64,000 nucleotides of DNA, taken from contig NW_024881584.1 in the NCBI RefSeq assembly GCF_019059575.1, positions 399,501-463,500 of the forward strand. The letters are read 5' to 3'. Source of the stretch: Amphibalanus amphitrite. Its lineage: Eukaryota > Arthropoda > Thecostraca > Balanomorpha > Balanidae. Position numbers and translations under genes: made by a program. Numbering within the stretch: the first letter of the stretch is position 1; every line of letters begins with the position of its first letter. This document shows, in pieces, positions 34,883-45,704 of this stretch. The notes beneath the pieces are model-generated. The model worked only from the letters and a program-made list of their open reading frames with translations. It made no database searches and was not told the DNA's origin.

Positions 34883-35530
34883 ACGGAGCGAGCGAGAGGG
34901 TGGGCCTTGCACGTGCGAGGTTGCGAGGGGATACCTCCAACTGACTTGTGCACGGCACCCTACTAACCGGTCTCTAGCGATGTGCCAAATTTGAGCACAA
35001 TCGGTCCAGCCGTTCTCGAGATCTGGAAGCGGCACCCTGCACGTGCGCACGTGCAAAATGGGTCCCAACTGACTTGTGCACGGCACCCTGCTAGCTGCTC
35101 CGTAACCGTGTACCAAATTTGAGCGCAATCGGTCCAGCCGTTCTCGAGATCTGGAATCGACCCCTGCACGTGCGCACGTGCAGCAGCACCCCAACTCTGG
35201 CACATGGATCTGCAGTGCCTAGTGGGTGCCTACCTACATGCCAACTTTGAGCGCAATCGGCCAAGTAGTTACCGAGATATTGCAACAATTACAAAACTGA
35301 CACCTCTTCGTTTTGCACGTGGCACGTGCATAAGGGGTCATCCACATGCATCGGGAATAGTCCAAGACTTGGTAGAAGGAATGAAGCTACCCTACAAAAA
35401 TTACCGCATGTAAATCGGTCAAGTGGTTGCTGAGATATAAGCCTCGCAAAAGCGTCCGCACGACCGGCCGCTCATATTCAGAAATTTCCGTTAATCTAAG
35501 GAAAGACTCCGCTCGCTTCGCTCGCTCCGT
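34883..35530. mobile_element. E-box-palindrome element with internal tandem repeat
   Basis: Inverted 13-bp ends ACGGAGCGAGCGA (34883) and complement (ending 35530). Inside are about three units of 115-120 bp that repeat GTGCACGGCACCCT, AAATTTGAGC(A/G)CAATCGG and CCGTTCTCGAGATCTGG. Each unit carries CACGTG palindromes, including TGCACGTGCGCACGTGCA at 35038 and 35165. No ORF. No clear target duplication. Confidence 0.75.
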
Positions 35531-35959
35531 AATAACATTGAACAGTAGTGCAATGTAGTGCACTCCGATTGAATAGAAGGCTGTCTCATGTAATTCATGT
35601 AACTATATAACATTCTAGCAACTGCGGACTGGGGATTGGCAGTCAGTCTACCAACTGCGGACTGCGGATTGGCATATTGAATTATTGAATGACTCTCATC
35701 GCTTTCATATTGTCCGTGAGCTCTTTTCTCTCGTAATGTAGCACACATATGGCAGCTTATTTTCACACGAAATTTTCATATCGCGTCTCTAGGGAAATTG
35801 GCCGGCCAAGCACCATTCATGAACCTCGATCATGTATATCCTGATGGCTTAATAATGCATGGGCCACCGGCGGCCCGCCAATAACACGAGCCCTGGGTTC
35901 GCGGCGCTCGGGCCACGGCTAGCGGGCGAAGCTCTGACGTAGGACGCAGACTGTCACCG
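35531..35959. other. No gene; short duplicated word
   Basis: 35615-35675 holds two copies of a word of about 30 bp with AACTGCGGACTG(G/C)GGATTGGC. The rest is unique. Confidence 0.5.
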
Positions 35960-36765
35960 CTACCAGCTCCCTCCCCATCAGCAGACCCCCTCCCACCGTC
36001 ACCAGACTTCCCCTAACAGACCCCCTCCCACTGCCACCAGCTCCCTCCCCATCAACAGACCCCCTCCCACCGTCACCAGACTCCCCCTAACAGACTCCCT
36101 CCCACCGTCACCAGACTCAGCCTAACAGACTCCCTCCCACCGTCACCAGCTCCCTCCCTATCAACAGACCCCCTTCCACCGTCACCAGACTCCCCCTAAC
36201 AGACTCCCTCCCACCGTCACCAGACTTCCCCTAACAGACCCCCTCCCACCGTCACCAGACTCCCCCTAACAGACCCCCTCCCACCGTCACCAGACTCCCC
36301 CTAACAGACCCCCTCCCACCGTCACCAGACTCCCCCTAACAGACTCCCTCCCACCGCCACCAGACTCCCCCTAGCAGACTCCCTCCCACCGTCACCAGAC
36401 TCCCCCTAGCAGACTCCCTCCCACCGCCACCAGACTTCCCCTAACAGACCCCCTCCCACCGTCACCTGACTCCCCCTAACAGACTCCCTCCCACCGTCAC
36501 CAGCTCCCTCCCCATCAACAGACCCCTCCCACCGTCACCAGACTTCCCCTAACAGACTCCCTCCCACCGTCACCAGACTGCCCCTAACAGACCCCCTCCC
36601 ACCGTCACCAGACTCCCCCTAACGGACTCCCCCCACCGTCACCAGACTCCCTCCCCCTAACCGACACCCTCCCACCGTCACCTGACTCCCCCTAACAGAC
36701 TCCCTCCCACCGTCACCAGCTCCCTCCCCATCAACAGACCCCCTCCCACCGTCACCAGACTTCCC
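35960..36765. repeat. 35-bp C-rich minisatellite
   Basis: More than 20 units of CAGACTCCCCCTAACAGACT plus CCCTCCCACCGTCAC, with a variant that replaces the first half by CAGCTCCCTCCCCATCAA. Confidence 0.96.
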
Positions 36766-37053
36766 CTAAACGGCAAGGGATACGCACGGACAAGGTCTAC
36801 AGTTTCTATCGAAGTATTTTCAGGTCAGGTCAAAGATGACGTCACAGGGGTCAAAAAAGTCAAAATAACGGCGCTAGATATAAGAAGAGTTTTTTCTCGA
36901 ACAACTTTCGAATTAGCCAAGCTGGGAACAAACTAATGGCACCATCGTGATCCTCTTGTCAATCCGCATCGAATCATATATATGTTGACCTCAAATGTCA
37001 CAAAGGTCAAGGTCAAAGTTTGACCTCAGGTCACGTGACCTCAAGGTCAACAT
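36766..37053. mobile_element. GLT family E fragment (copy 3)
   Basis: Matches family E copy 1 over about 21865-22100 (GATACGCACGGACAAGGTCT, GATGACGTCACAGGGGTCAA, TCAGGTCACGTGACCTCAAGG). Both ends are missing. It abuts the minisatellite directly. Confidence 0.8.
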
Positions 37054-37616
37054 GTACAGTATGTCTAAAAAGAATGTACCGTCGCCACTACGTGGCGCTG
37101 GTGTCGCGAGCCGGTAGTTGGCTGAATCCGCACCAGACCACACATTCCCAAGCGCTAGGTGACAGCTGCGCAGCGGCCGGTAGTAGCGTAAGCCCGAACC
37201 TTCGTGACACGACCCCCGGGGGGGGGGGGGAGTGAGGGGATCGGGCGGGGCAGCGCGTGTAGGGAGGGGTGCTCCGGTGGGCTGGCAGTTGTCGCGGCCA
37301 AAGGTCAAGGAGTCACACACCAAGCGAACGGACGCTGATGTGGGTTCGTGGGGATCGTGAACTTGTGTGTGGTAGGTGCGTCTTGCGATGCACGGGTGAT
37401 ACGCCATGGGTCTAAGCCAAATGATTCAGGGGAGAGCTGAAGAAACACACCTGGTCAACTACGGCGAATAATGGTGCTGAAAAATGGAAAGTATGGGTCA
37501 ATGCAAGCATTCATGATTATAAACAACTTTTCTGAGGACGCAAAGGCCAGCATTGAATAACTATATCCGGATCGAAATTAGCAGTGATTTATAATTACAT
37601 GCCAAACTAATAGCGC
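37054..37616. other. No gene recognised
   Basis: A CpG-rich patch with a G14 run at 37217-37230, then AT-rich. No supported frame or repeat. Confidence 0.35.
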
Positions 37617-37724
37617 TGCAAAACCCACCTAGTAAATTGTCAAGTCGGATTCATACCGACTTGAATTGCAAAACCCATCTATATAGTAAATTGTCAAGTC
37701 GGATTCATACCGACTTGAATTAAA
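37617..37724. repeat. Tandem pair of about 56 bp, each with a hairpin
   Basis: Each copy contains CAAGTCGG-ATTCATA-CCGACTTG, an 8-bp stem with a 7-base loop, after CAAAACCCA and TAGTAAATTGT. Confidence 0.85.
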
Positions 37725-37847
37725 CTATCCTAAATTAAATTGTTAATTAACTTTCTAACACTGACGTTCTTTATCATATGATAAGTATGGGGTTAACCAA
37801 GATTCAGCATCTTCCGCGCTCAAACAATCACCCGTAAGGTTAGAACA

Positions 37848-38739
37848 TTAACCCTATTAGTGGCAGGGGGGGGGGGTTGTTTTTATCCACCCCTCAGGTT
37901 TTTCGGGAATATCTCCGAAACCGCTGAAGCTACGATGCTGAAATTTTCTGACTTTTCCTAAAACTAAATTGGGCACATTCCCTGAAAATTTCAAGTTCAT
38001 AACTTTACCAGGGGCGGCTCCAGAGCACTGGGAATTGGGGGTCCTATTCGTGAAGCGAGTCATTTGGGCGAAGATCACGATGCTGCACCAGTTTTACGAA
38101 CAGTGAATGAAAGGTATCATGTGATAACACATACAAAGTTATTGTGCATCCTCTTTTGACACGTTTTTGCTATAATAGGCGGATCCAGGCGTCCAAAAAG
38201 GGGGGTTATTTTTTACCTCCCAACATAGGTGCCCTGACACCGCCTATGCATGACCAATACAATTTTAGTCGTTCTCTCATAAGAAAATTGTAACATAACA
38301 AGACCATTGCCACCCTTTTTAGAAAAGTACCAACAAAAACCTTATTTACTATACCTACTTTTTGTGTACCCCCAATCTCAATGATCTGTATGCGCCTATG
38401 ATTTTTGAAAATGCATATTTTTAGGATCCATGTGAATTCCTGGTTCATTCTCTATCGATCGGCAAAAGTTGCGTTAAGATTGGTTCAGAAACCTGGCCGT
38501 GATAAACAGTCTAAAATGTATCTGTAATTTGCCCGTTTTTACCCCCCTCTACCCCCCTATTGACATTTTTTGATTTTATTTTTTTTAGAAATGTAGATCT
38601 CGTTGAGCCAAATCCAATGCCGTTTGAATTTTGAAAATCGGCCGGTTAGATCTCGAGATATCAAGGGGGGGGGGTCGTAAACAGCCCCCCCCCTGCCACT
38701 AATATGGGGTAGCCAGGAGCCTGCCACTAATAGGGTTAA
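37848..38739 (+). mobile_element. GLT element, family A copy 1 (0.89 kb)
   Basis: TTAA 37848-37851 and 38736-38739. S end CCCTATTAGTGGCAGGGG on the left. The D end on the right has TATTAG twice, 28 bp apart (27 in copy 2), with loop TCGTAAACAGC. It represents the empty site for both elements nested in copy 2 (41638-45266): AACACATACAAAG near 38127 and CTAAAATGTATCTG near 38511. Few AGGTCA words. Confidence 0.9.
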
Positions 38740-39456
38740 TGGCCAGGGAAAAACAAGGTCGGGATTTGATTAGCCTCGCAAAATGGTCACAGGGGAAGGC
38801 GGCTCGGTGGTATTACGTCTGTCATGCTCAGCCGCGCCAAATAGTAGAAATATGCACAGTGTATACAAAAAATATATACATTTTTTCCGGGCAAGACCAT
38901 TGTGAGGCCCTAGCGTCAACTTATAAGACAAAACCCTTTTGGCTCATCTGTTTTTCGTCAATAACTCCCGATCAACTAAAGCTACCGAGTCGATAAAGCC
39001 ACTAATGGACATGGAAAGACCTGCCAAATCGATTGATATGCAATATGACCTCCTTTGACCAGCTTCGTGACCTGACGGGCTGTGACCTGACCTTGACCCA
39101 AAGTTAACACCTTAAGTTGATCTCACCCGAAGAAAAAGTATACCATTCGACACGCCTGAGCTAGACAAACACGACGCGGCTAAAATCGCGGATCTGCGAT
39201 CATTTTTAGCGAAGTTATTTACCAAAAACCGAACCTGTGCCTTGGACCACTTGACCTGACCTCAGAAGTCATCGGCTGACCCTAGTCCTTAAAATCGGAG
39301 ATCAATCGCTGCATTTCGTAACGACGGACACGATCGTTTCTTTCGTGAGGCTCTAGCTCAATTAGGGGCGAATCGGCGAAGGGGGTTGTTCCCTCAGTTC
39401 CAACCCCCCCAACGCCCCCTCGGTATTAAGAAAACCTGAAACCTGGTGAGGGTTAA
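38740..39456 (+). mobile_element. GLT element, family P fragment 2, ending in a TTAA D-like end
   Basis: 38900-39450 aligns with 4.36-4.80 kb. Internal inverted pair GATTGATATGC (39027) and GTATACCATTCG (39141). The right end has a GGGGG/TTG/CCCCCCC arrangement, then CCTGGTGAGGG and TTAA 39453-39456. The second motif copy is degenerate. The left edge abuts family A copy 1 and may continue beyond it. Confidence 0.7.
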
Positions 39457-40294
39457 AACGTTGCTCCTGAACGAGGAAGAAATGTAAAAGTCAAAGATCT
39501 ATAGACGTCCTGTAAAAATGGCCATAATAAATAAATTGGTTAGAGATAAGATGCTTTTTGAACGACTTTCTCATATAAAATCGGGTGCTGGAACCAATCT
39601 CATAAACGCTTTAGAATGGACAGGGCGTCACTGGCTTATGTTTGGGTGCAGAAAACGGCTATTAAATGCAAAATGGTTTTCACGCATTTCAGTCAATTGT
39701 ATATTAACGGTCCTAGTGGCCGAACTAAAAAAGTTCGGTAGCGTTTTGCATCTGTTACGCCCTAAGAAACTACACCATCTGTTGAAGTGGGCGGCCTTAT
39801 TTGAATGGGAGGGCGCATTATGCATCAATCGTGTGCTTCCGTTTGTTTTGGACTGCATTTTACCACATCCACTGCTGTGGTAAAATGCAGTGAATACGAC
39901 ATTATCTAATGCCGTGAATACGACAGCATTTCATTTATGAGATTGGGACAATGGAGTCGCGCCCCGCGAGCTCGGTTTTCCGCTCGGCCGCTACGGGCCG
40001 AGGAAGTCGATCTTCGCCTGAGGGCAGGACGGAGGTCAGCGAGGGAGCGCGGGGTCAGCCAGGTATCGCCCAGTGCCGAGCGAGTGCCGCTCCCTCCCCT
40101 CTCTTCCCCTCTTCTCCCCTCCCCACCTCGGTATAGATGGGGAGGGACCGAACTGCCAATGACATGCGAGCGGTCAAGGCCGCTCGCGCAGCAGCGACCC
40201 TGGCGGCCGGGTGCCGCAACTGGGATTCAGCCAAGTTACCGATTCGCCTCCTGTGGGAGAGCCAAACCAGGGGACATACTTTTTAGATATACTG
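39457..40294. other. No gene recognised
   Basis: 39518-39883 is an open plus-strand frame of 121 codons without recognisable family. 39940-40270 is CpG-rich. ACCACATCCACTGCTGTGGT (39861-39880) is an inverted repeat. Confidence 0.35.
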
Positions 40295-40451
40295 TACATA
40301 TATCATTCGATGCGTCTTGACGAGCTGAACACGATGAGACCACTCGCGCGGCTGTATCTTGTTCATGTGAGGAGTTATTAGCAAAAAAAAACCTTTGGTG
40401 ACCCTTGATGACGTCACATGGCCTTACAGCCGCCCAAGAGCAAAAAAGGCC

Positions 40452-41641
40452 TTAACCCGGCAGGCGGTGGGCCTACCAGCCACCTTCCGCGCGGGGGGGC
40501 ACTTTTTTGCCCCCCCCCCCGTATCTCCGAAACTACTAGACGGATCCGGAAAATTCAAACGGCGTTCGATAGCCCTGTCAAATTTGTCGAGGGAAACCAA
40601 ATTTCATTGACCTCGGGGTCACCGATGACGTCAAAGGTCAGGTCAAAGACAAAATGTTTCACCGTTCACGGGGCTTCTAGGGAAAGCGCTATAACACCGA
40701 GTAAAACGCATTTTGTCGAAAATCAGCAATAAGGCGTCAGTTGTCTAGTACATATGTTGCTATTAGAGGTCACTGGTCATACCAGGTCAGGTCACAGGTC
40801 AGGTCACCAAAGGTCACCAAGGGTCACCACTTGAGCCCAACTTTACTAAGGTTATGCGATGCATGTTTTATGGCCAGTTTTTCATTTCCAACTCAATGGT
40901 GTTGGTTATAAGACCATCAGGTACGGTTTAGGTCACTTTTTGGTGGAGGTCAGGTCAAGGTCAGGTCAAAAAAGGTCAAATTTCAAAGTTGATATTTCTG
41001 CATAAAATGGGTATCGATTCGATGCAGCTCGTCACGGGAAGTTTAATGGTGGTCTTTGTTTTGCGCTACGAGGTCTAGAATTGCTACAAATTGAGTTTGA
41101 AAATTTGACGTCATCAATTTTGAACAGTTTTTTCGCTATAACTTGGCCAAAAATCGAGGTATCGATCTCAAATTCGGTATGTAGATAGAATGCTTTAGGG
41201 GCTATCACACATATTCCGGTTTTTTCGAAATTCTTTTTTTTTTTGGATTTTTTGGCTATTATATTCAAAAAATCTATTTTTTGATTTTGGGGGTCAAAAT
41301 CCAAAAAATTCGAATAATCTAAATAGCAGTTTTGTAGCCCTTTTAATTCCACACCTTTTATGTCGGAAACATTTTTCTGTATCTCTAAAGCTGTAGGCCT
41401 GAGAGCTCTTCCCGCGAAACCTGTTTTTTGGTCGAAAATGGCAAAAATGACGTCACTCTGACGTCATTAGCGGCCAACCTATCATAGCCTTTGGAAAAAA
41501 ATTTTGGTCACCATGTGCGCTAGCTGCTCCCGGGAGGGTACTGAAAGTTTGGTGACGATCGGCGCAGCGGTTCTTGAGATATATCGAAAAAACTAAAGGG
41601 GGGGCAAAAAAATGCCCCCCCCCCACCGCCTGGAAGGTTAA
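40452..41641 (-). mobile_element. GLT element, family C copy 2 (1.19 kb)
   Basis: TTAA 40452-40455 and 41638-41641. D end left and S end right as in copy 1, loops ACTTTTTT and AAAAAAAT. Very similar to 7241-8441 throughout, including AGGTC clusters (40768-40832, 40945-40980) and GCATGTTTTATGG (40860). No ORF. Confidence 0.93.
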
Positions 41642-41916
41642 CCCTATTAGTGGCAGGGGGGTGTTTTTATCCACCCCTCAGGTTTTTCGGGAATATCTCC
41701 GAAACCGCTGAAGCTACGATGCTGAAATTTTCTGACTTTTCCTAAAACTAAATTGGGCACATTCCCTAAAAATTTCAAGTTCATAACGTTACCAGGGGCG
41801 GCTCCAGAGCACTGGGAATTAGGGGGCCCTATTCGTGAAGCGAGTCATTTGGGCGAAGATCACGATGCTGCACCAGTTTTACGAACAGTGAATGAAAGGT
41901 ATCATGTGATAACATA

Positions 41917-42132
41917 TGGACCACGTTTCCATGGGCATCACTGATCCGGATCAGTAAAAATGGATTAGCTAATCCAGTATAGTTAGACAGTATATGAAAA
42001 TGAAAATAAGGGATTAACTGGTTATATAAGCCTAATCCACTTTGAATTATATCATGTAACGAAGAGTTCGAGAAATATTATACGATTTAAATTTGCTGAT
42101 CCGGATCAGTGATGCCCATGGAAACGGGGTCA
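41917..42132. mobile_element. TA-flanked MITE (216 bp) in GLT family A copy 2
   Basis: Inverted ends of about 35 bp (TGGACCACGTTTCCATGG left, complement of TGACCCCGTTTCCATGG right, then CATCACTGATCCGGATCAG). TA lies on both sides (41915-41916, 42133-42134). Copy 1 near 38128 gives the empty site with one TA. Confidence 0.9.
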
Positions 42133-42533
42133 TACAGTTATTGTGCATCCTCTTTTGACACGTTTTTGCTATAATAGGCGGATCCAGGCGTCCAAAAAGG
42201 GGGGTTATGTTTTACCTCCCAACATAGGTGCCCTGACACCGCCTATGCATGACCAATACAATTGTAGTCGTTCTCTCATAAGAAAATTGTAACATAACAA
42301 GACCATTACCACCCTTGTATCGAGAGTACATGAACCTCCAGGCTCCACAAATCAAACTATTAAAACAGTTACATTAAAGAATTCCTGGTTCATTCTCTAT
42401 CGATCGGCAAAAGTTGCGTTAAGATTGGTTCAGAAACCTGGCCGTGATAAACAGTCTAAAATCCCTAGTGAAAAAATCTTACAGGGTATGGTTGACCCTA
42501 CAGGATTTTTGACGAAATTGTTACCAGGGTTCC

Positions 42534-42915
42534 TACAGGGTATCGTACAGGGTACCGTGCACGGTGTCGTACAGGGTACCGTACACGGTGTCGTACACGG
42601 CGTCGTACAGGGTGCCGTGCACGGTTTCGTACAGGGTGCCGTGCACGGTATCGTACAGGGTGCCGTGCACGGTGTCGTACAGGGTGCCGTGCACGGTGTC
42701 GTACAGGGTACCCTGCACGGTGTCGTACAGGGTGCCGTGCACGGTGTCGTACAGGGTGCCGTGCACGGTGTCGTACATGATACCGTGCACGGTGTCGTAC
42801 AGGATGCCGTGCACGGTGTCGTAAAGGGTACCGTGCACGGTGTCGTACAGGGTACCGTGCACGGTGTGGTACAGGGTGCCGTGCACGGTGTCGTACAGGG
42901 TATCGTAAAGGATCT
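42534..42915. repeat. 24-bp subterminal array, left
   Basis: About 15 units of GTACAGGGTGCCGTGCACGG plus TGTC. Each has the perfect palindrome ACCGTGCACGGT or close variants. Frames in every register stay open by chance. Confidence 0.95.
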
Positions 42916-43689
42916 CGTACAGGGCACCACACTCGCCTTTCTATAAGTATTCCGCATCTTGTTATTGTGCTGTTGAGCCGATTGACCAGGAATGCTAAAA
43001 AGACCCACGAGTTTCCGCGTTACCGACAAAGTCAATATTCGGAATAAATGTATTTCTGGGATAAATACACAGCCATTTCCGGGTCACATCCCGTCACATT
43101 ACGACACACGTCGTCGCGTCGCGGCTGCCGCTCCGTCCATCGATCTACGAATCTCGAGTGGTGGTGTCGCCCGACGATCCTCGCATCCTGCGTTCCTGTA
43201 ACAAGGTGGATATTCACATGTTACAATGATAATATATTGATTGAAGGGACCCCTGCCGTCGAAAGTAACTAATCGGCATATAAGTGATACATACAACGCG
43301 ATACAAAGTGATCGGCATACAACATTATTTTGATGTTGTATCACACTATTGCATACCTATCAATCTCCTATCAACCAAATACAACGCAAATTCAACGTGA
43401 AATAAACGCTGGATCGATGTCGAAAAACGGTTGATCCTCAATGTTGACAATCAACCTGGATATAACCAATTTTTAATATTGAATTAATGTTGTGTGCTAC
43501 TATGTAGTAGCGTCGACGCTACTAATGCGCTCTGGTATCTGATAGTAGACATTTAAATGTCTATTTTTTCAGCTATCTTTTTCGATCAGCTATTTTTGAG
43601 TGAACGTTTCGGCGCCATTTTTTTTTTTGTCTGTAATGCTGCCAATATTGAGAACAATTTTCGTATTGTTACACAGCAATACAGCATGG

Positions 43690-43900
43690 CAGAAACTTAC
43701 CTTCAGGTCGGAAGAAGAGACGGCAGACGACACCGCACGGCACACACTCGACAGTTCCGTCGGCTCTCCGCACACCGCGAGCGAGCAGTGAATGGGACGG
43801 ACGGAATGCGGCGGAGGGGGACGCGCGCTCCCCTCTCCGCCCCAGGCGAGGATCGGGACGCCCGCCGCCGACCGTACGGTCTCTAAAACGGACAGTGGTC
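43690..43900 (-). promoter_or_regulatory. CpG-rich patch with a splice-donor-like site
   Basis: A GC-rich block (43720-43890) inside the 2.58-kb element. On the minus strand CCTGAAGGTAAGT (complement near 43698-43710) fits a 5' splice site, so an untranslated first exon is possible. No protein or promoter element is recognised. Confidence 0.2.
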
Positions 43901-44296
43901 GCTAAATTCCAGTCGGTACAGTCTCTGAAAGATCACCACAGCGCACAAATGCACACTAGTTAGTCCCCGAATAATACAGTACAGCAACGCGTCAAATTAA
44001 GTTGATAATGTTATGAAGGGATTAGGGAGTTATGAAGTGAATCGATTCTTTTATAGGGATCAATTCACAATTCGTAATTCCCTATATATCGGGACAATGT
44101 TGACAACAACATTCGAATGCTTATGTCCCCGCCAGTTCTAATAATGAGCAGTACCGTCCTGAGGAGATGAATAAATCCCGGTAGGTTGCAGATTGTCCAT
44201 TGTCCATTGTGTCCATTGTCCAACATATCAACGCACCGGGGCGAGGCATTTCTCCCTAGGTAGGTACTCCTCATACTTTACTTGACAGGTGTTTAT

Positions 44297-44356
44297 AATG
44301 AGAACAGTTTATAACTGTTCTCCACGTAGTCCGTGTGGAGCAAATGATCGCATTTG
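44297..44356. repeat. Three consecutive hairpins
   Basis: GAGAACAG..CTGTTCTC, CTCCACG..CGTGTGGAG and CAAATG..CATTTG follow one another with almost no spacer. Further inverted words (AGAATCTGCC / GGCAGATTCT) lie at 44480-44510. Confidence 0.75.
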
Positions 44357-44636
44357 CTTGAGAGTTAAGCGAGCTCTTTAATTATGATTTGTGCGAAAAA
44401 CGATTAGCGGGAGTAGCCTTCCATGGGATCAGCACATTCTTGTAAGATTCTTCAATCTTACCAGAATCAGCATTCTCGCAAGAATCTGCCTATGCCAGGC
44501 AGATTCTTATAAGATCTGTATGATGTTGGCCAATCTTGTACAAGCTCTGCTAGGCCTTGCAAGACTGTCTTCAAAATCTTATAAGATCATGCAAGATAGT
44601 GAAGATTCTGGTAAAATCGTATAAAACTTTTTCACA

Positions 44637-44900
44637 TGGGTGCGTACATGGCTCCCTGTATTACTGCGTACAGGGCTCCCTGTATGACTGCGTACAGGGC
44701 TCCCTGTATGACTGCGTACAGGGCTCCCTGTATGACTGCGCACAGGGCTCCCTGTATGACTGCGCACAGGGCTCCCTGTATCATTGCATACAGGGCTCCC
44801 TGAAGGATTCCCTACAGGGCCCTGTAGGATTCCCTATAGGGCTCCCTATCAGATGCCGTACAGGGCTCCTTGTAGGATTCAGTACAGGGTCCCCTGTTGG
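44637..44900. repeat. 24-bp subterminal array, right
   Basis: About 10 units of GTACAGGGCTCCCTGTATGA plus CTGC, decaying to the right. Shares GTACAGGG and the 24-bp period with the left array, but not its second half. Confidence 0.93.
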
Positions 44901-45704
44901 ATGTCGTGCAGGGCACCCTGTAGGATTCCATGTACAGCCATATTTGCCTGCATGAAATCCTGTACGGCTACTCCAGCAACCCTGCACGACCCTGTAGGGA
45001 CGTACAGGATTTTGGTACAAATCCTGTAGGATTTTTTCACTAGGGATGTATCTGCAATTTGCCCGTTTTTACCCCCCTCTACCTCCCTATTGACATTTTT
45101 TAATTTTTATTTTTTAGAAATGTAGATCACGTTGAGCGAAATCGAATGCCGTTTGAATTTTGAAAATCGGCCCGTTAGATCTCGAGATATCAAGGGGGGG
45201 GGGGGTCGTAAACAGCCCCCCTGCCACTAATAGGGGTAGCCAGGAGCCTGCCACTAATAGGGTTAAGGTAGTCAGGGTTGATCGTATATAAGGTCATTCA
45301 TGGTATATTGGGCCATTCCCACGCGTTTTAGTGAGGATAAAACAGGGAGTTTTTCCCCATTGACTTATAAGGGGATGTCAAGAAATAGACCTGACCTTAG
45401 GTCATCGATATAAAAATTCCGAGATAAACAAATTGTAGCTATTAATGTCCTCGTTACATCATGTAACTTTCAAAGGCCTCCGCATCTAGATACTGTAGCT
45501 CTGGCACGGTGACAAAATTGCAAAAAAGTGATTTGTGGTTGGGTCATTCTAAGTGACCTGGCGACCTGACCTTGAAATATAGAAGGTTCAAACTTGCACA
45601 CCATGTGTGAAATTGATGAGGAAAAAGTCATGCCAAATTTCCGCGCTATTCACGAAAAACCTCAGGGGGTGGTCAACCACTCCCCTCCGTCGCGACTGCG
45701 CGGG

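Larger units (their letters stand above)
42463..45045. mobile_element. 2.58-kb element with CCCTAGTG ends, AT duplication and 24-bp arrays at both ends
   Basis: Inverted ends CCCTAGTGAAAAAATC at 42463 and its complement ending 45045. AT on both sides (42461-42462, 45046-45047), while GLT family A copy 1 has a single AT at the empty site. An AT duplication fits ISL2EU-like elements as I recall them, unverified. Arrays at 42534-42915 and 44637-44900 flank an interior without a recognised transposase, so it is probably non-autonomous. Confidence 0.85.
41638..45266 (+). mobile_element. GLT element, family A copy 2, carrying two nested elements
   Basis: The S end starts at the TTAA shared with family C copy 2. 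The D end stops at TTAA 45263-45266. Without the inserts at 41917-42132 and 42463-45045 it is close in length and sequence to copy 1, except for a replaced block at 42315-42380. Confidence 0.92.

Noticed and set aside
39518-39883. 121-residue protein-coding gene
   Set aside because: No family recognised, no splice or promoter context, and the frame is within the chance range for this length of sequence.
42425-43035. GAVHGVVQ-type octapeptide repeat protein
   Set aside because: 24-bp array with a palindromic unit; open in both strands, lies inside a mobile element.
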